Below, piece after piece: positions 8,448 through 16,493 of a DNA stretch of 64,000 nucleotides. The stretch lies in NCBI GenBank assembly GCA_036558745.1, contig DATBEZ010000031.1, positions 1 to 64,000 of the forward strand. The letters are read 5' to 3'. The notes beneath the pieces were generated by a model. It saw only the letters and a program-made list of their open reading frames with translations, had not been told where the DNA came from and ran no database searches. The position numbers and the translations under genes were made by a program. The stretch's first letter is position 1, and each line of letters starts with the position of its first letter. Origin of the DNA: JAMXLJ01 sp036558745 (GTDB taxonomy: Bacteria > Actinomycetota > Acidimicrobiia > IMCC26256 > JAMXLJ01).

Positions 8448-9058
8448 GTCGATGCTCCTCGGTTCGGTTGGTCGGCCGTCGCGCACGCGTCGAGCAGCCG
8501 CGCGATCAGCCCGTGCCATTTCTCGGGGTCGGGGGGCTCGACCTTGATCGCGCGGAGTGCGAGCGCGCCGAGGGCGAGCGTGATGCAGAAGCGTGCGAAC
8601 ACGTCGGTGTCGATGTCGGCGTCGACGCTGCCGTCGCGTTTGGAGCCGTCGATGATCGACCCCACGAGCTCGGAACGGGCGTCGAGGCGGTCGCGCAGCA
8701 TGGCCGCGAGCGACTCGTCGCGCCGGCCGGCGACGATCGCGTCGAGCAGCAACGACGGCTGCTCACGCGGTTGCACGAGACGGTCGCCCAGCACCTCGAG
8801 CAGCTCGCGACCCTTCTGGCCCGTCGCGCCGTGGAGCAGCGCGTCGATCTCGGCGTCGGCCCGCGCGCCGATGGCGTCGAAGAGCAGGTCGGCCTTGCCC
8901 CGGTAGTTCGCGTAGATGGCACCCGTGGTCAGGCCCGCGGCACGAGCGACGTCCTGGACCCGGGCGGCCTCGTAGCCCGACCGGGCGAACACCTCGATGG
9001 CCGCCGCGACCAGCCGTTCACGGGTCGTGCCGGCCACCTCGGCGGGAAGAGCGGTCAC
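8444..9058 (-). CDS. TetR-family regulator
   Basis: 204 residues, GTG start. The N-terminal helix-turn-helix is clear (RLVAAAIEVFARSGYEAARV, then QDVARAAGLTTGAIYANYRGKADLLFDAI). The C-terminal ligand domain is variable, as usual. Its stop overlaps the start of the diiron protein, and a TGATAA/TTATCA inverted repeat lies ten bases upstream. It therefore most likely controls its own two-gene operon in response to a ligand related to the enzyme's substrate. Confidence 0.88.
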   Translation of the reverse strand: MTALPAEVAGTTRERLVAAAIEVFARSGYEAARVQDVARAAGLTTGAIYANYRGKADLLFDAIGARADAEIDALLHGATGQKGRELLEVLGDRLVQPREQPSLLLDAIVAGRRDESLAAMLRDRLDARSELVGSIIDGSKRDGSVDADIDTDVFARFCITLALGALALRAIKVEPPDPEKWHGLIARLLDACATADQPNRGAST

Positions 9059-9067
9059 AGCCAGCGA

Positions 9068-9085
9068 TGATAACGGTCATTATCA
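9068..9085. promoter_or_regulatory. Operator-like inverted repeat before the TetR gene
   Basis: TGATAA, six bases, TTATCA: perfect 6-base arms in an AT island, ten bases upstream of the GTG at 9058. On the minus strand it also contains GATAAT, a fair -10 hexamer. Operator and promoter would overlap, as expected for an autorepressed TetR gene. Confidence 0.45.
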
Positions 9086-9123
9086 CCGCCGACGACCGCC
9101 CGTTCGACACGGCCCGATGCGCA

Positions 9124-9167
9124 GTTGGGACACGATCCGGTGCCCCGGCACCGGATCGTGTCCCAAC
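9124..9167 (-). terminator. Perfect 21-bp hairpin after the tad operon
   Basis: Arms 9124-9144 and 9147-9167 are perfectly complementary around CC; the outer ends read GTTGGGACAC and GTGTCCCAAC. It begins nine bases after the TadG stop. No T tract follows, which is common for actinobacterial hairpin terminators. A protein-binding palindrome is the alternative. Confidence 0.65.
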
Positions 9168-9175
9168 CGACCCCG

Positions 9176-10585
9176 TTACTTGACCAGCTGGAGGAACGCG
9201 CTCGACCCGATCACGCCCGGCCGGTCCACGCCTGCCGGCACCATCCCGGGCTGCAGGACCCACGCGCTGGTCGCCTCGGCCTTGCTGCCGGTGATCGGCG
9301 CGGTGTTCCACGGCCCGGGCTCGAACGTGAAGTCGCAGGCCTGTCCGTTGCAGTCGCCGTAGATCGTCTGGAGGAACACGGCCTGGAACCGCAGCACGGG
9401 GAGTGTCTTGTTGCCGTTCGGGTCGCTCGAGAAGACGGGCACGTAGAAGAAGCGCGGCGAGAGCTGGACGTCGAGCAGGTCGATCGGGCGCTCGGTGCCG
9501 ATCGGATTCGTGTTGGCGCCGAAGAGCACGCCGTAGCTCCCGTTGCCGGCCTTGTAGTCGGCGAAGCACTGCGCCAGCTGGGCGTGCGCGGCCGCTTGCG
9601 CGATGCCGTTGGGGAAGTTGGAGCGGCGACAGGTCGAGGGGATGTTGGTCGCGTTCGGGTCGATGAACTGCCACAGCGGCTTGTTGTCGACCTGGGTCCC
9701 GAGGACGGTCGTCTTCGTGTACGGGCCGCGCGTCAACCGGCCGCGACCACCGTCGCTCGCGGTTCCGCCGAACAGCCCGGCCGTCAGCACCTGGTCGAGG
9801 TTGCCCGTGCGGGTGTCGAGCACGTCGGGGCCGGGCGGACATCCACTCTCGGAGACGGTCGATCCGACGTCGACGAACGTGCGGATCTGATGGTCGACGC
9901 CGACCGCGATGTTGTTCTGCAGACGGCCGGTCTGGCCGCCGTTGCCGCTGCAGCCGGTCGTGCCGAGGGCTGCGTTGCCGTACTGATACACGTCGAGCGT
10001 CCCGAAGTTGCCGGGTGACGCGGGACCGCCGACGCACGCGCCCGGCATCGAGTGCCCGTTGCTCGGATCCTTGATGCACTGCTCGAGACCACCGCTCGAC
10101 GCAAACATCCCGAACGGCTCGATCGAGCCGAGGCCCGCGGTGGTCACCTGCGCCACCGCGCTCGCGGTCATGCCGAGACTGTTGACGCCGATCACCTTGG
10201 CGAAGAACGTCGGGACCGTGAACGTCGGTTCGTGGACCCGCACCTGCGTGTAGGACGGGTCGAACGAGATGCACGCGTGGCCGGCGTTCTTCGCCAACGC
10301 GGCGGCATCGGTGCACGTGGACCAGTTCGACGCCGCGCCGCCGAGGTCGGTTCGGGTGAGGTCCTGCGCGTCCTGGTCGGCGGCCGCGACGTCGGGGAGC
10401 TGCTGCGCGGCCGCGAGCGCAGCCGCGTCGGCCGAGTTCTGGACCTGACGCTTCTTCTCCCGCCCGAAGCCGAGGTCGATCGCGAGCGCCGCGAACGCGA
10501 GCAGCACCGTCAACACGACCACGAAGATGACGAGCGTCGCACCCCGCTCACCGTCGTACCGGTGGCGGAGCGAGCGCCTCAACAC
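9176..10585 (-). CDS. TadG-like pilus/secretion-associated protein
   Basis: 469 residues, GTG start. The N-terminus RYDGERGATLVIFVVVLTVLLAFAALAIDLG is the charged stretch plus single membrane anchor of TadG/Flp-associated proteins, followed by the family's KKRQVQNSADAAALAAA. The remainder is a long extracytoplasmic region with many cysteines and Gly/Asn/Thr-rich stretches. TadG proteins accompany Flp/Tad pili, but none of the assembly genes (tadA, tadB, tadC, flp) is in the window. The start overlaps the TadE stop by seven bases and the gene ends before a strong hairpin, so it closes this operon. Confidence 0.83.
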   Translation of the reverse strand: MLRRSLRHRYDGERGATLVIFVVVLTVLLAFAALAIDLGFGREKKRQVQNSADAAALAAAQQLPDVAAADQDAQDLTRTDLGGAASNWSTCTDAAALAKNAGHACISFDPSYTQVRVHEPTFTVPTFFAKVIGVNSLGMTASAVAQVTTAGLGSIEPFGMFASSGGLEQCIKDPSNGHSMPGACVGGPASPGNFGTLDVYQYGNAALGTTGCSGNGGQTGRLQNNIAVGVDHQIRTFVDVGSTVSESGCPPGPDVLDTRTGNLDQVLTAGLFGGTASDGGRGRLTRGPYTKTTVLGTQVDNKPLWQFIDPNATNIPSTCRRSNFPNGIAQAAAHAQLAQCFADYKAGNGSYGVLFGANTNPIGTERPIDLLDVQLSPRFFYVPVFSSDPNGNKTLPVLRFQAVFLQTIYGDCNGQACDFTFEPGPWNTAPITGSKAEATSAWVLQPGMVPAGVDRPGVIGSSAFLQLVK

Positions 10586-11034
10586 GTCAGCCCGTCTCCC
10601 GTGTAGCTGCTGAACGTAGGCGTCTGCTCGAGCCGCATCGTCACGCTGCTCGACACGGTCTTGCCGCCGAGGAACGGCGCCATGATCCCGGTGACGTTGA
10701 ACGCGGGGTAGCTCGCACAGACCGTCACCGTGTCACCGACCGACGTGCCGTCGAGCCGGATCCCGACCTTCGTCTTCGACGCGTCCAGGCCGATGCGCTC
10801 CTTCGTCTTGCACACGATCGCCATCGAGCCCGCGCTGCACGCGGAGTCGGCGGAGACGTCGTCGACGACCGCCATGCGTGCGCCCTCGCGCGTGCCGTTC
10901 CGGACCGAGATCGAGTTGTTGTACGTGGCCGAGAACTCGATGATGCCGAACAGGAGCATCAGCACGAGCGGGAGGACGAGCGCGAGCTCGACGAGCGCGG
11001 ATCCGCGTTCGTCACGCGCGCGGCGCTCGTGCAC
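10579..11034 (-). CDS. TadE-like pseudopilin
   Basis: 151 residues from the GTG at 11034; reading further upstream only gives Arg/Thr-rich shadow sequence of the preceding gene. RDERGSALVELALVLPLVLMLLFGIIEF is the classical TadE start: a Gly before the cleavage position, then a hydrophobic helix with Glu at position 5 of the mature protein. The family's NSISVRNGTREGAR follows. It overlaps the preceding gene by 23 bases and TadG by seven. TadE and TadG are minor pseudopilins of Tad-type systems located at the cell surface. Confidence 0.84.
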   Translation of the reverse strand: MHERRARDERGSALVELALVLPLVLMLLFGIIEFSATYNNSISVRNGTREGARMAVVDDVSADSACSAGSMAIVCKTKERIGLDASKTKVGIRLDGTSVGDTVTVCASYPAFNVTGIMAPFLGGKTVSSSVTMRLEQTPTFSSYTGDGLTC

Positions 11035-11917
11035 CGGACGCCTTCTTCTGCTGTCCGGGCGGGGTGCCGCCCTGACCGGGCGGGGTGCCGCCGTGGCCCG
11101 GCGCGTCCGCGCTGGCGCCGTTGCCGTTCCCCTGGCCGTTCGCGTTCCCGTTGCCGTTGTTGCCGTTGCCGTGGTTCCCGTTGCCGTTGCCCTGGCCCGG
11201 GTTCGTGACCTGACCCGGCGGCGTCCCACCCTGGCCCGGCGGGGTCGTGCCGTGGCCCGGCGCGTCCGCGCTGGCGCCGTTGCCGTTGCCGGTCGCGGGA
11301 GAGCCGGACGAGCTCGGCGGGGTCGTCGTGGACGTGGCGCCGTTCCCAGCAGGAGGAGCGGTGGTGACGGTCGACGACGCGGTCGTCACGCCGGACGCGC
11401 CGCTCCCCCTGGCGGGAGCGGACACGCCCGGCGTGCCCTCGTGCGTCGCAGGATCGGAACCCCCCGATCCGCTCCGCGTCCCTCGGTGATCGGACGAGCC
11501 GCCGTTCGCGCCGTGCGGCCCGTGCGGATTCGGGTGGTGGTGACGAGGCGCCCCCGGGATGTCGATGCCGACCGCGTGCGTGACACCCGCAACCGCGTGC
11601 TGGACGGGGCCGGGCAGCGAGCCGGTCGCGGCGGCGACCCCTGCACCCCCGAGCACGGTCACCGCCGCGATCCAGCTCACCGCGGCCACCCGCACCCGGT
11701 CGCCGCGCCGGCGACGACCCGAAGCGCGCGAGGCGACGGTCGCGCCACCGGCCTCGCACATCGCCCGGATGTGACGGCGAGCGGTCAGCTCGTCGGGCGG
11801 GAGCGGTTCCGCAGCCAGGTCTCCGAGCAGGTCGCCGAGCGCCGCGCGCTCGGCGCCGTCGACGCTGACGGCGCTGATCGCGTCCTGGAGATCCCGGGGC
11901 AGGGCGGGCTCGTGCAT
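11012..11917 (-). CDS. Anti-sigma-like membrane protein with Gly/Asn-rich repeat tail
   Basis: About 301 residues. A helical N-terminal part (LPRDLQDAISAVSVDGAERAAL, LPPDELTARRHI) is followed by one membrane segment (VAAVSWIAAVTVLGGAGVAAA). A long disordered outer region then contains two copies of GNGASADAPGHG and TPPGQGGTPPGQ around a Gly/Asn-repeat core. It follows an ECF sigma gene directly, so its cytoplasmic part may act as an anti-sigma factor; this is inference. The start is uncertain: the ATG at 11917 has AGGGG upstream, while one at 11995 would overlap the sigma gene by 17 bases. Confidence 0.72.
   Translation of the reverse strand: MHEPALPRDLQDAISAVSVDGAERAALGDLLGDLAAEPLPPDELTARRHIRAMCEAGGATVASRASGRRRRGDRVRVAAVSWIAAVTVLGGAGVAAATGSLPGPVQHAVAGVTHAVGIDIPGAPRHHHPNPHGPHGANGGSSDHRGTRSGSGGSDPATHEGTPGVSAPARGSGASGVTTASSTVTTAPPAGNGATSTTTPPSSSGSPATGNGNGASADAPGHGTTPPGQGGTPPGQVTNPGQGNGNGNHGNGNNGNGNANGQGNGNGASADAPGHGGTPPGQGGTPPGQQKKASGARAPRA
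11091..11128. repeat. 38-bp direct repeat, copy 1
   Basis: Identical to 11250-11287. The copies lie 159 bases (53 codons) apart in the same frame and encode the repeated GNGASADAPGHG segment of the repeat-tail protein. They are long enough to allow slippage or recombination. Confidence 0.85.
11250..11287. repeat. 38-bp direct repeat, copy 2
   Basis: Partner of 11091-11128 in the coding region of the Gly/Asn-rich protein. Confidence 0.85.
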
Positions 11918-11978
11918 ACGCCCCTGCCATCGCGGCGGCACCCGATCGCGTAACGGGTCGGATCGAGGACGTTCGTCG

Positions 11979-12536
11979 CTAGGCACGCGTCGCATCCCGT
12001 GACAGCTCGCGACCGAGCGACGCGAGCGCCCGGCGCTGGAGCATCTTCACCGCGCCCTCGGCCTTGCCGAGCGCGCTCGCCACCTCCGCGAGCGGCAGGT
12101 CGGCGACGATGCGCAGCAGGACCACGTCGCGTTGCTCGGACGTCAGCGTCGCGAGCGCGCCGCGCAGACGAGCAGAGGCGATCGGGTCCAGGTCGGCGAA
12201 CACGTCGGGCGCGGCTTCCTTGGCGTCGCTGCCGAACGTCGCCGGGTCGGTCGCGTCCTCGGCCCGCCGCACCCGATGCCGGTGTTGGGCAACGAGGCGG
12301 TGATGGGCGATCGTGAACAGCCACGCCCGGAACGCGAGCTCGTCGCCCTCGAACCGACCGAGGCCGCGCACGACGGCGAGGAACACCTCACCGACCAGGT
12401 CCTCCGGATCGGTCGCGCCGCGGCAGCGCGCGTAGCCGAGCACGCGCGCCGCGTACGCCCGGTAGAGCGTCTCGTACGCGCGCCCGTCGCCCTGACGGGC
12501 GGCATCCACGACCTCCGGGAAGTGCGGAATGGGCAC
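11979..12536 (-). CDS. ECF-family RNA polymerase sigma factor
   Basis: 185 residues. Region 2 is clear (YETLYRAYAARVLGYARCRG, EDLVGEVFLAVVRGLGRF, FRAWLFTIAHHRLV), as is region 4 (LTSEQRDVVLLRIVADLPLA, then EVASALGKAEGAVKMLQRRAL). The GTG start has AAAGG upstream at proper spacing. The next gene on the strand is a membrane protein that could be its anti-sigma factor, followed by TadE and TadG. It may drive these surface genes in response to an envelope signal. It is divergent from a TetR gene across 135 bases. Confidence 0.9.
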   Translation of the reverse strand: MPIPHFPEVVDAARQGDGRAYETLYRAYAARVLGYARCRGATDPEDLVGEVFLAVVRGLGRFEGDELAFRAWLFTIAHHRLVAQHRHRVRRAEDATDPATFGSDAKEAAPDVFADLDPIASARLRGALATLTSEQRDVVLLRIVADLPLAEVASALGKAEGAVKMLQRRALASLGRELSRDATRA

Positions 12537-12634
12537 GACGTACCTTTCGCGGGCGTTCGCACCCTCGACGGTACGGACAAACGGTTCATTTGGGTATGGG
12601 CCGATCGACCCGGTCGGCGCACGTCGCCGCCGGA

Positions 12635-12671
12635 TTGACAGTTTGACTGCCGTTGTGACAGACTTCCTGTC
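12635..12671 (+). promoter_or_regulatory. Promoter/operator candidate before the TetR gene at 12672
   Basis: A perfect -35 hexamer TTGACA (12635-12640) is followed by TGACAG repeats and by an inverted repeat GACAG-5-CTGTC (12656-12670) that abuts the GTG start. This suggests an autoregulated, possibly leaderless message; no convincing -10 box can be fixed. Confidence 0.4.
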
Positions 12672-13244
12672 GTGACGGCAGGCTCACTGCAGGAGGCACG
12701 CGCCGCGCTCGTGCGTGACCGGGTGCTCGACGGCGTGGCCTCCGTGCTCGCCGGGGGCGAGGATCTGACCTTCGCCAAGGTGGCCGCCGCGGCGCGGGTT
12801 CCGGAGCGCACCGTGTACCGCCACTTCCCGACCCGCGAGGCCCTGCTCACCGCGATCTTCGAGTGGGCGAACGAGCGCGTCGGCATCACCGCGCGCCCGA
12901 CCACCGAGGCCGAGGCGCTCGAGCTGGTCGAGCGCGCCTTCCCCGCCTACGACGAGATCGCGCCGATCATCCGCGAGCTGCTGCTCGCGCCCGAGGGCCT
13001 GCTCGCGCGCGCCTCACAGAACACCGACCGGCGGCGCGCGGCGGCGCAGCTCGTGCGGGGCGAGGTTCCGGGCCTCGACCGGACGAGGGCGCGACGGCTC
13101 GCGGCGGTCGTGCAGCTCCTCACGACCGCGGCCGCGTGGCAGACGCTGCGCGAGTACTGGGACATGGACGGCAGCGAGGCGGCCGCGACCGCCGCGCTCG
13201 GCATCGAGCTCGTGCTCGCGGGTGCGCGCGCACGAGCAGGCTGA
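12672..13244 (+). CDS. TetR-family regulator
   Basis: 190 residues, GTG start. N-terminal DNA-binding domain: RDRVLDGVASVLAGGEDLTF, then AKVAAAARVPERTVYRHFPTREALLTAIFEW. The C-terminal half resembles the helical domain of small TetR repressors. It lies 13 bases before a VOC-family gene, which it may control together with itself through the inverted repeats directly upstream. Confidence 0.88.
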   Translation: MTAGSLQEARAALVRDRVLDGVASVLAGGEDLTFAKVAAAARVPERTVYRHFPTREALLTAIFEWANERVGITARPTTEAEALELVERAFPAYDEIAPIIRELLLAPEGLLARASQNTDRRRAAAQLVRGEVPGLDRTRARRLAAVVQLLTTAAAWQTLREYWDMDGSEAAATAALGIELVLAGARARAG

Positions 13245-13257
13245 AAGGGAGATCCCG

Positions 13258-13710
13258 ATGCAACTGCTCAGCGGTGTCAACCACGTCGCCGTGCTCACGG
13301 CCGACCTCGACCGCTTCGTCGACTTCTACGTCGACGTGTTCGAGGTCGACGTGATCTTCCGCGAGACGACGCCCGCCTTCGGGCACGCGATCCTGCGCAC
13401 CGGCCCGGGGTCGTGGCTGCATCCCGTCGAGGCGGCAGGTCACCCGCACGCGGACGCGAGCGCCGAGATGTTCGACCGCGGCCATCTCGACCATCTCGCG
13501 CTGACGGCCGCGTCGACGGACGCGTTCGAGCAGCTGCGCGCGCGGCTCGTCGAACGCGGCGCGGCCGACGGCGACGTCGACGATCTCGGCGCGTTCCACA
13601 GCCTCTGGTTCGAGGATCCCGACGGCATGCGCGTCGAGCTCGTCGTCATCGTCGACTGGGAGCTCGCCGGGATCCACGAGCCCCGACCCCTCGTCGAGAC
13701 CGCGACCTGA
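13258..13710 (+). CDS. VOC-superfamily (glyoxalase/dioxygenase-like) protein
   Basis: 150 residues from an ATG preceded by AAGGGAG. Two beta-alpha-beta-beta-beta modules are visible: NHVAVLTADLDRFVDFYVDVF, and LDHLALTAASTDAFEQL ending in WFEDPDGMRVELVV. Candidate metal ligands are the His of NHVAV, the His of LDHLAL and the Glu of RVELV, so a metal-dependent activity is possible. Substrate unknown. It is probably cotranscribed with the TetR gene 13 bases upstream. A longer frame would overlap that gene and lacks a ribosome site. Confidence 0.82.
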   Translation: MQLLSGVNHVAVLTADLDRFVDFYVDVFEVDVIFRETTPAFGHAILRTGPGSWLHPVEAAGHPHADASAEMFDRGHLDHLALTAASTDAFEQLRARLVERGAADGDVDDLGAFHSLWFEDPDGMRVELVVIVDWELAGIHEPRPLVETAT

Positions 13711-13751
13711 ACCGTGGGCGCGCGGCGCGCGGCGCGTGCTGAACTCGGGTG

Positions 13752-14123
13752 ATGGCGAGCGTCTTCAGGGAACTCGTGATCGACTGCTCGGATCCGCACG
13801 GCCTCGCCCGCTGGTGGGGTGACGTGCTCGGGTGGCGTGTCGTCGACGAGCCCAAGGGCTACTCGTGGGTGTCGTCGACCGGAACCCTCGACGCGCCCGC
13901 GCCGATCCTCACGTTCGTGCCGGTGCCCGGGGCGAAGGCGGGGAAGAACCGGCTGCACATCGACCTCAACCCGTCGGGGTGCGACCAGGCCGAGGAGCTG
14001 CGCCGGCTGGAGGCGCTCGGCGCGCGCCGCGTCGACATCGGCCAGCACGACGTGCCGTGGGTCGTGCTCGCCGACCCCGAGGGCAACGAGTTCTGCCTGC
14101 TCGCGCCGCGCGTCTCTTCGTAG
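13752..14123 (+). CDS. VOC-like protein of the short PhnB/glyoxalase-like type
   Basis: 123 residues. FRELVIDCSDPHGLARWWGDVLGW at the start, LHIDLNP in the middle and WVVLADPEGNEFCLL at the end are typical of glyoxalase-like proteins that bind small hydrophobic or electrophilic ligands. The first metal-binding His is replaced (ELVID), so catalysis is doubtful. A GTG sits directly before the chosen ATG. It lies 41 bases after another VOC gene and converges with a nitronate monooxygenase. Confidence 0.8.
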   Translation: MASVFRELVIDCSDPHGLARWWGDVLGWRVVDEPKGYSWVSSTGTLDAPAPILTFVPVPGAKAGKNRLHIDLNPSGCDQAEELRRLEALGARRVDIGQHDVPWVVLADPEGNEFCLLAPRVSS

Positions 14124-14143
14124 CGGGTTCCCTGGCTTCGGAA

Positions 14144-15118
14144 TCAGGCGAAGCGCCGGAGGAGCTCGGCCGCGCCGTCGGTCAGCTCTCGGACGACGTC
14201 GGCCGCGCGCGCGACCGACGAGACCGCGCCGACCCCCTGCCCTGCGTACAGCGCCATCGCTCCGATCGTGCCCGTCGCTTCGCGTCCGGGCGGCTCGGCC
14301 GAGAACCGCACGATGGGATGCGACCCGGGACCGCTGCCCGACTCGCCGACGACATCGCGATCGAGGCGGGCCGCCGCGTCCACGCACGACCGCAGCACGC
14401 GGTGGGGCGCGTCGGGCCAGCCGGCCGCGAACGTCTCGGTGAGCATCGTCGCGTCGTCGTCCGCGTCGAGCAGCGCCCGCACGTAGTCGGCATGCGCGTC
14501 GCACTCGACGCAGGCGACGAAGCGGGTGCCGATACGAACCGCGTCGGCACCGGCCGCGAGCGCGGCCGCGACTCCGCGCGCGGTCGCGATGCCTCCCGCT
14601 GCGACGACCGGAACGTCGACCCGCGCGAGAACCGCGTCGAGCAGGGGCAACATCGGGGTGTGCCCGCGCACGTGACCGCCGGCCTCCGTGCCCTGGACCA
14701 CGATCAGGTCGCAGCCCGCGCCGACGGCGGCGCGGGCTTCGTCGACGGAACCGACCTGCCAGCACACGAGCGCGCCGTTGCTTCGCGCGCGCTCCGCCAG
14801 GGCGGCCGACGGCGCGCCGTAGAAGAACTCGACCACCCGGCATCGCGCCGCGGCCTCGTCGAGCGCGCCTTCGTCGAGGAACGGCATCAGGAAGTTCACG
14901 CCGTATGCGCCGTCGGTCATCGTGGCGAGCCGCTCGAGCACCGCGGCGACGTATGGCGCCGGCGCGCCGGGCAGGGCCACCATGCCGAGCCCGCCCGCGC
15001 CGGCGACGGCCGCCGCGAGCTCCGGTGTCGAGACCCCGCCCATCCCCGCCTGCTGGAGCGGCACCCGACAGCCGACCAGGTCCGTGAACCTCGTGCTGAG
15101 CACCGAGCCGTTCGCCAC
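14144..15118 (-). CDS. Nitronate monooxygenase (2-nitropropane dioxygenase family)
   Basis: 324 residues forming an FMN-binding TIM barrel. Motifs: VPLQQAGMGGVSTPELAAAVAGAGGLGMV near the N-terminus, YGVNFLMPF, VVQGTEAGGHVRG with the family's His, and the phosphate-binding VVAAGGIATARGVAAALAAGADAVRIGTRF. Such enzymes oxidise alkyl nitronates with O2; some members instead act in fatty-acid or polyketide synthesis. It ends against a VOC gene and lies 34 bases after dinB on the same strand, possibly cotranscribed. Confidence 0.85.
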   Translation of the reverse strand: MANGSVLSTRFTDLVGCRVPLQQAGMGGVSTPELAAAVAGAGGLGMVALPGAPAPYVAAVLERLATMTDGAYGVNFLMPFLDEGALDEAAARCRVVEFFYGAPSAALAERARSNGALVCWQVGSVDEARAAVGAGCDLIVVQGTEAGGHVRGHTPMLPLLDAVLARVDVPVVAAGGIATARGVAAALAAGADAVRIGTRFVACVECDAHADYVRALLDADDDATMLTETFAAGWPDAPHRVLRSCVDAAARLDRDVVGESGSGPGSHPIVRFSAEPPGREATGTIGAMALYAGQGVGAVSSVARAADVVRELTDGAAELLRRFA

Positions 15119-15152
15119 CCCGACAGTGTGCCCAGCGCGCGGGTGGCGGCGA

Positions 15153-16346
15153 TCAGTCCGGCAGCAGCGGGACGGTCAGGCCCTCGTCGCGGCCGAGCAG
15201 GACCGCCCTGGTCACGGCCTTGGCGCCGAAACGCTCCCGCACGTCGTCGAGCGCGGTGTCGAGCGCGCCCGTGTACCGGTCGAAGGGCAGCGTGAGCTGG
15301 ACGGCCCCGTCGTCGTCGAGGTTGGCCACCGAGATGCCCACCAGCGTCAGCCCGTTGCGCTCGATCATGGGGGTCGCGATCGCGAGCAACCCACGCGCGG
15401 CGTCGAGAATCGTGTGCGTGTGCGCAGTGGCGCGCGGCATCGTGTGCGAACGGGTCGCGCGGGAGAAGTCCTCGAAACGCAGGCGCAGCACGACCGTTCG
15501 CCCGACCCGTCCCGCGTCGCGCATGCGCCGCGTCACGCGATCGACGAGGCCGACGAGCGCGGCGTCGACGTCGGCGAGCGTCTTCGGTCGCCACCCGAGC
15601 GCGCGCTGGGAGCCGATCGAGCCGCGCCGGCGCCCGATCCGGACGGGCCGCGGGTCGCGATTGTGCGCGAGCGCGTGCAGCTGGCGGCCGGTCGCGCGTC
15701 CGAGCATCGCGACGAGGGCGGCTTCGGGGAGACGCGCGACCTGGCCGACGCGTGTGATGCCCCTGTCGTGCAGCTTCGCCGCGGTGACCGCGCCCACGCC
15801 CCACAGCCGCTCGACGCGCAGCGGATGGAGGAAGTCGAGCTCGCGGTCGGGCGGCACGACGAGCAGGCCGTCGGGCTTGGCGACCGCGCTCGCGACCTTG
15901 GCGAGGAACTTCGTGCGCGCGACGCCGACGGTGATCGGCAGGCCGACCCGCTCCCGCACCGCGACGCGCAGCCGCCCTGCGATCTCGATCGGCGCGCCCG
16001 ACACCCGCCGCAACCCACCGACGTCGAGGAACGCCTCGTCGATCGAGATCCCCTCGACGAGTGGCGTCGTGTCCTCGAACACCGCGAACACCGCCTTGCT
16101 GGCTTCGCTGTAGGCCGACATGCGTGGCGGCACGACGACGGCCCACGGGCAGAGGCTGCGGGCCTGCGCGCCGCCCATCGCCGTGCGGATGCCGAACGCC
16201 TTGGCCTCGTAGCTGGCGGCGAGCACCACGCCCCCGCCGACGATCACGGGCCGGCCCCGCAGGCGCGGGTCGTCACGCTGCTCCACGGACGCATAGAAGG
16301 CGTCGAGGTCGGCGTGGAGGATCGTGGCGTCGTCGGACACGAACAC
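15153..16346 (-). CDS. dinB: DNA polymerase IV (Y-family)
   Basis: 397 residues. Low-fidelity translesion polymerase. Catalytic carboxylates are intact: ILHADLDAFYASVEQ at the N-terminus and ISIDEAFLDV about 90 residues later. The thumb helix-hairpin-helix (LWGVGAVTAAKLHDRGI) and little-finger domain follow. The GTG at 16346 is chosen because GGGGGG stands about seven bases upstream and VSDDATILHAD aligns with family starts; a GTG two codons later is also possible. No beta-clamp-binding motif is obvious at the C-terminus, which ends TVPLLPD. Divergent from a phosphotransferase gene across 147 bases. Confidence 0.92.
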   Translation of the reverse strand: MFVSDDATILHADLDAFYASVEQRDDPRLRGRPVIVGGGVVLAASYEAKAFGIRTAMGGAQARSLCPWAVVVPPRMSAYSEASKAVFAVFEDTTPLVEGISIDEAFLDVGGLRRVSGAPIEIAGRLRVAVRERVGLPITVGVARTKFLAKVASAVAKPDGLLVVPPDRELDFLHPLRVERLWGVGAVTAAKLHDRGITRVGQVARLPEAALVAMLGRATGRQLHALAHNRDPRPVRIGRRRGSIGSQRALGWRPKTLADVDAALVGLVDRVTRRMRDAGRVGRTVVLRLRFEDFSRATRSHTMPRATAHTHTILDAARGLLAIATPMIERNGLTLVGISVANLDDDGAVQLTLPFDRYTGALDTALDDVRERFGAKAVTRAVLLGRDEGLTVPLLPD

Positions 16347-16493
16347 ATGTTCGCCCCCCGGAGCCGTTCGGCGCAACGGGGCCACCACCACCGAGCACGC
16401 GGCCCCGACCCGCCCCGGCAGCAGCGGCGGTTGACGCGTCGGCGAACGCGAAATCCGCATGAAAGCAACGGCGCGGCCGAACGAGCATGTGCC

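Noticed and set aside
10579..11229. 216-codon version of TadE
   Set aside because: The first ~65 residues are a shadow of the repeat-tail protein; GTG at 11034 gives the normal TadE N-terminus.
11040..11290. Regular GN-coding repeats as a possible CRISPR or tandem array
   Set aside because: Repeats are in frame, codon-based and without unique spacers.
14922..16493. N-terminal extension of the phosphotransferase frame
   Set aside because: Antisense to dinB; kinase homology begins only after 16494.
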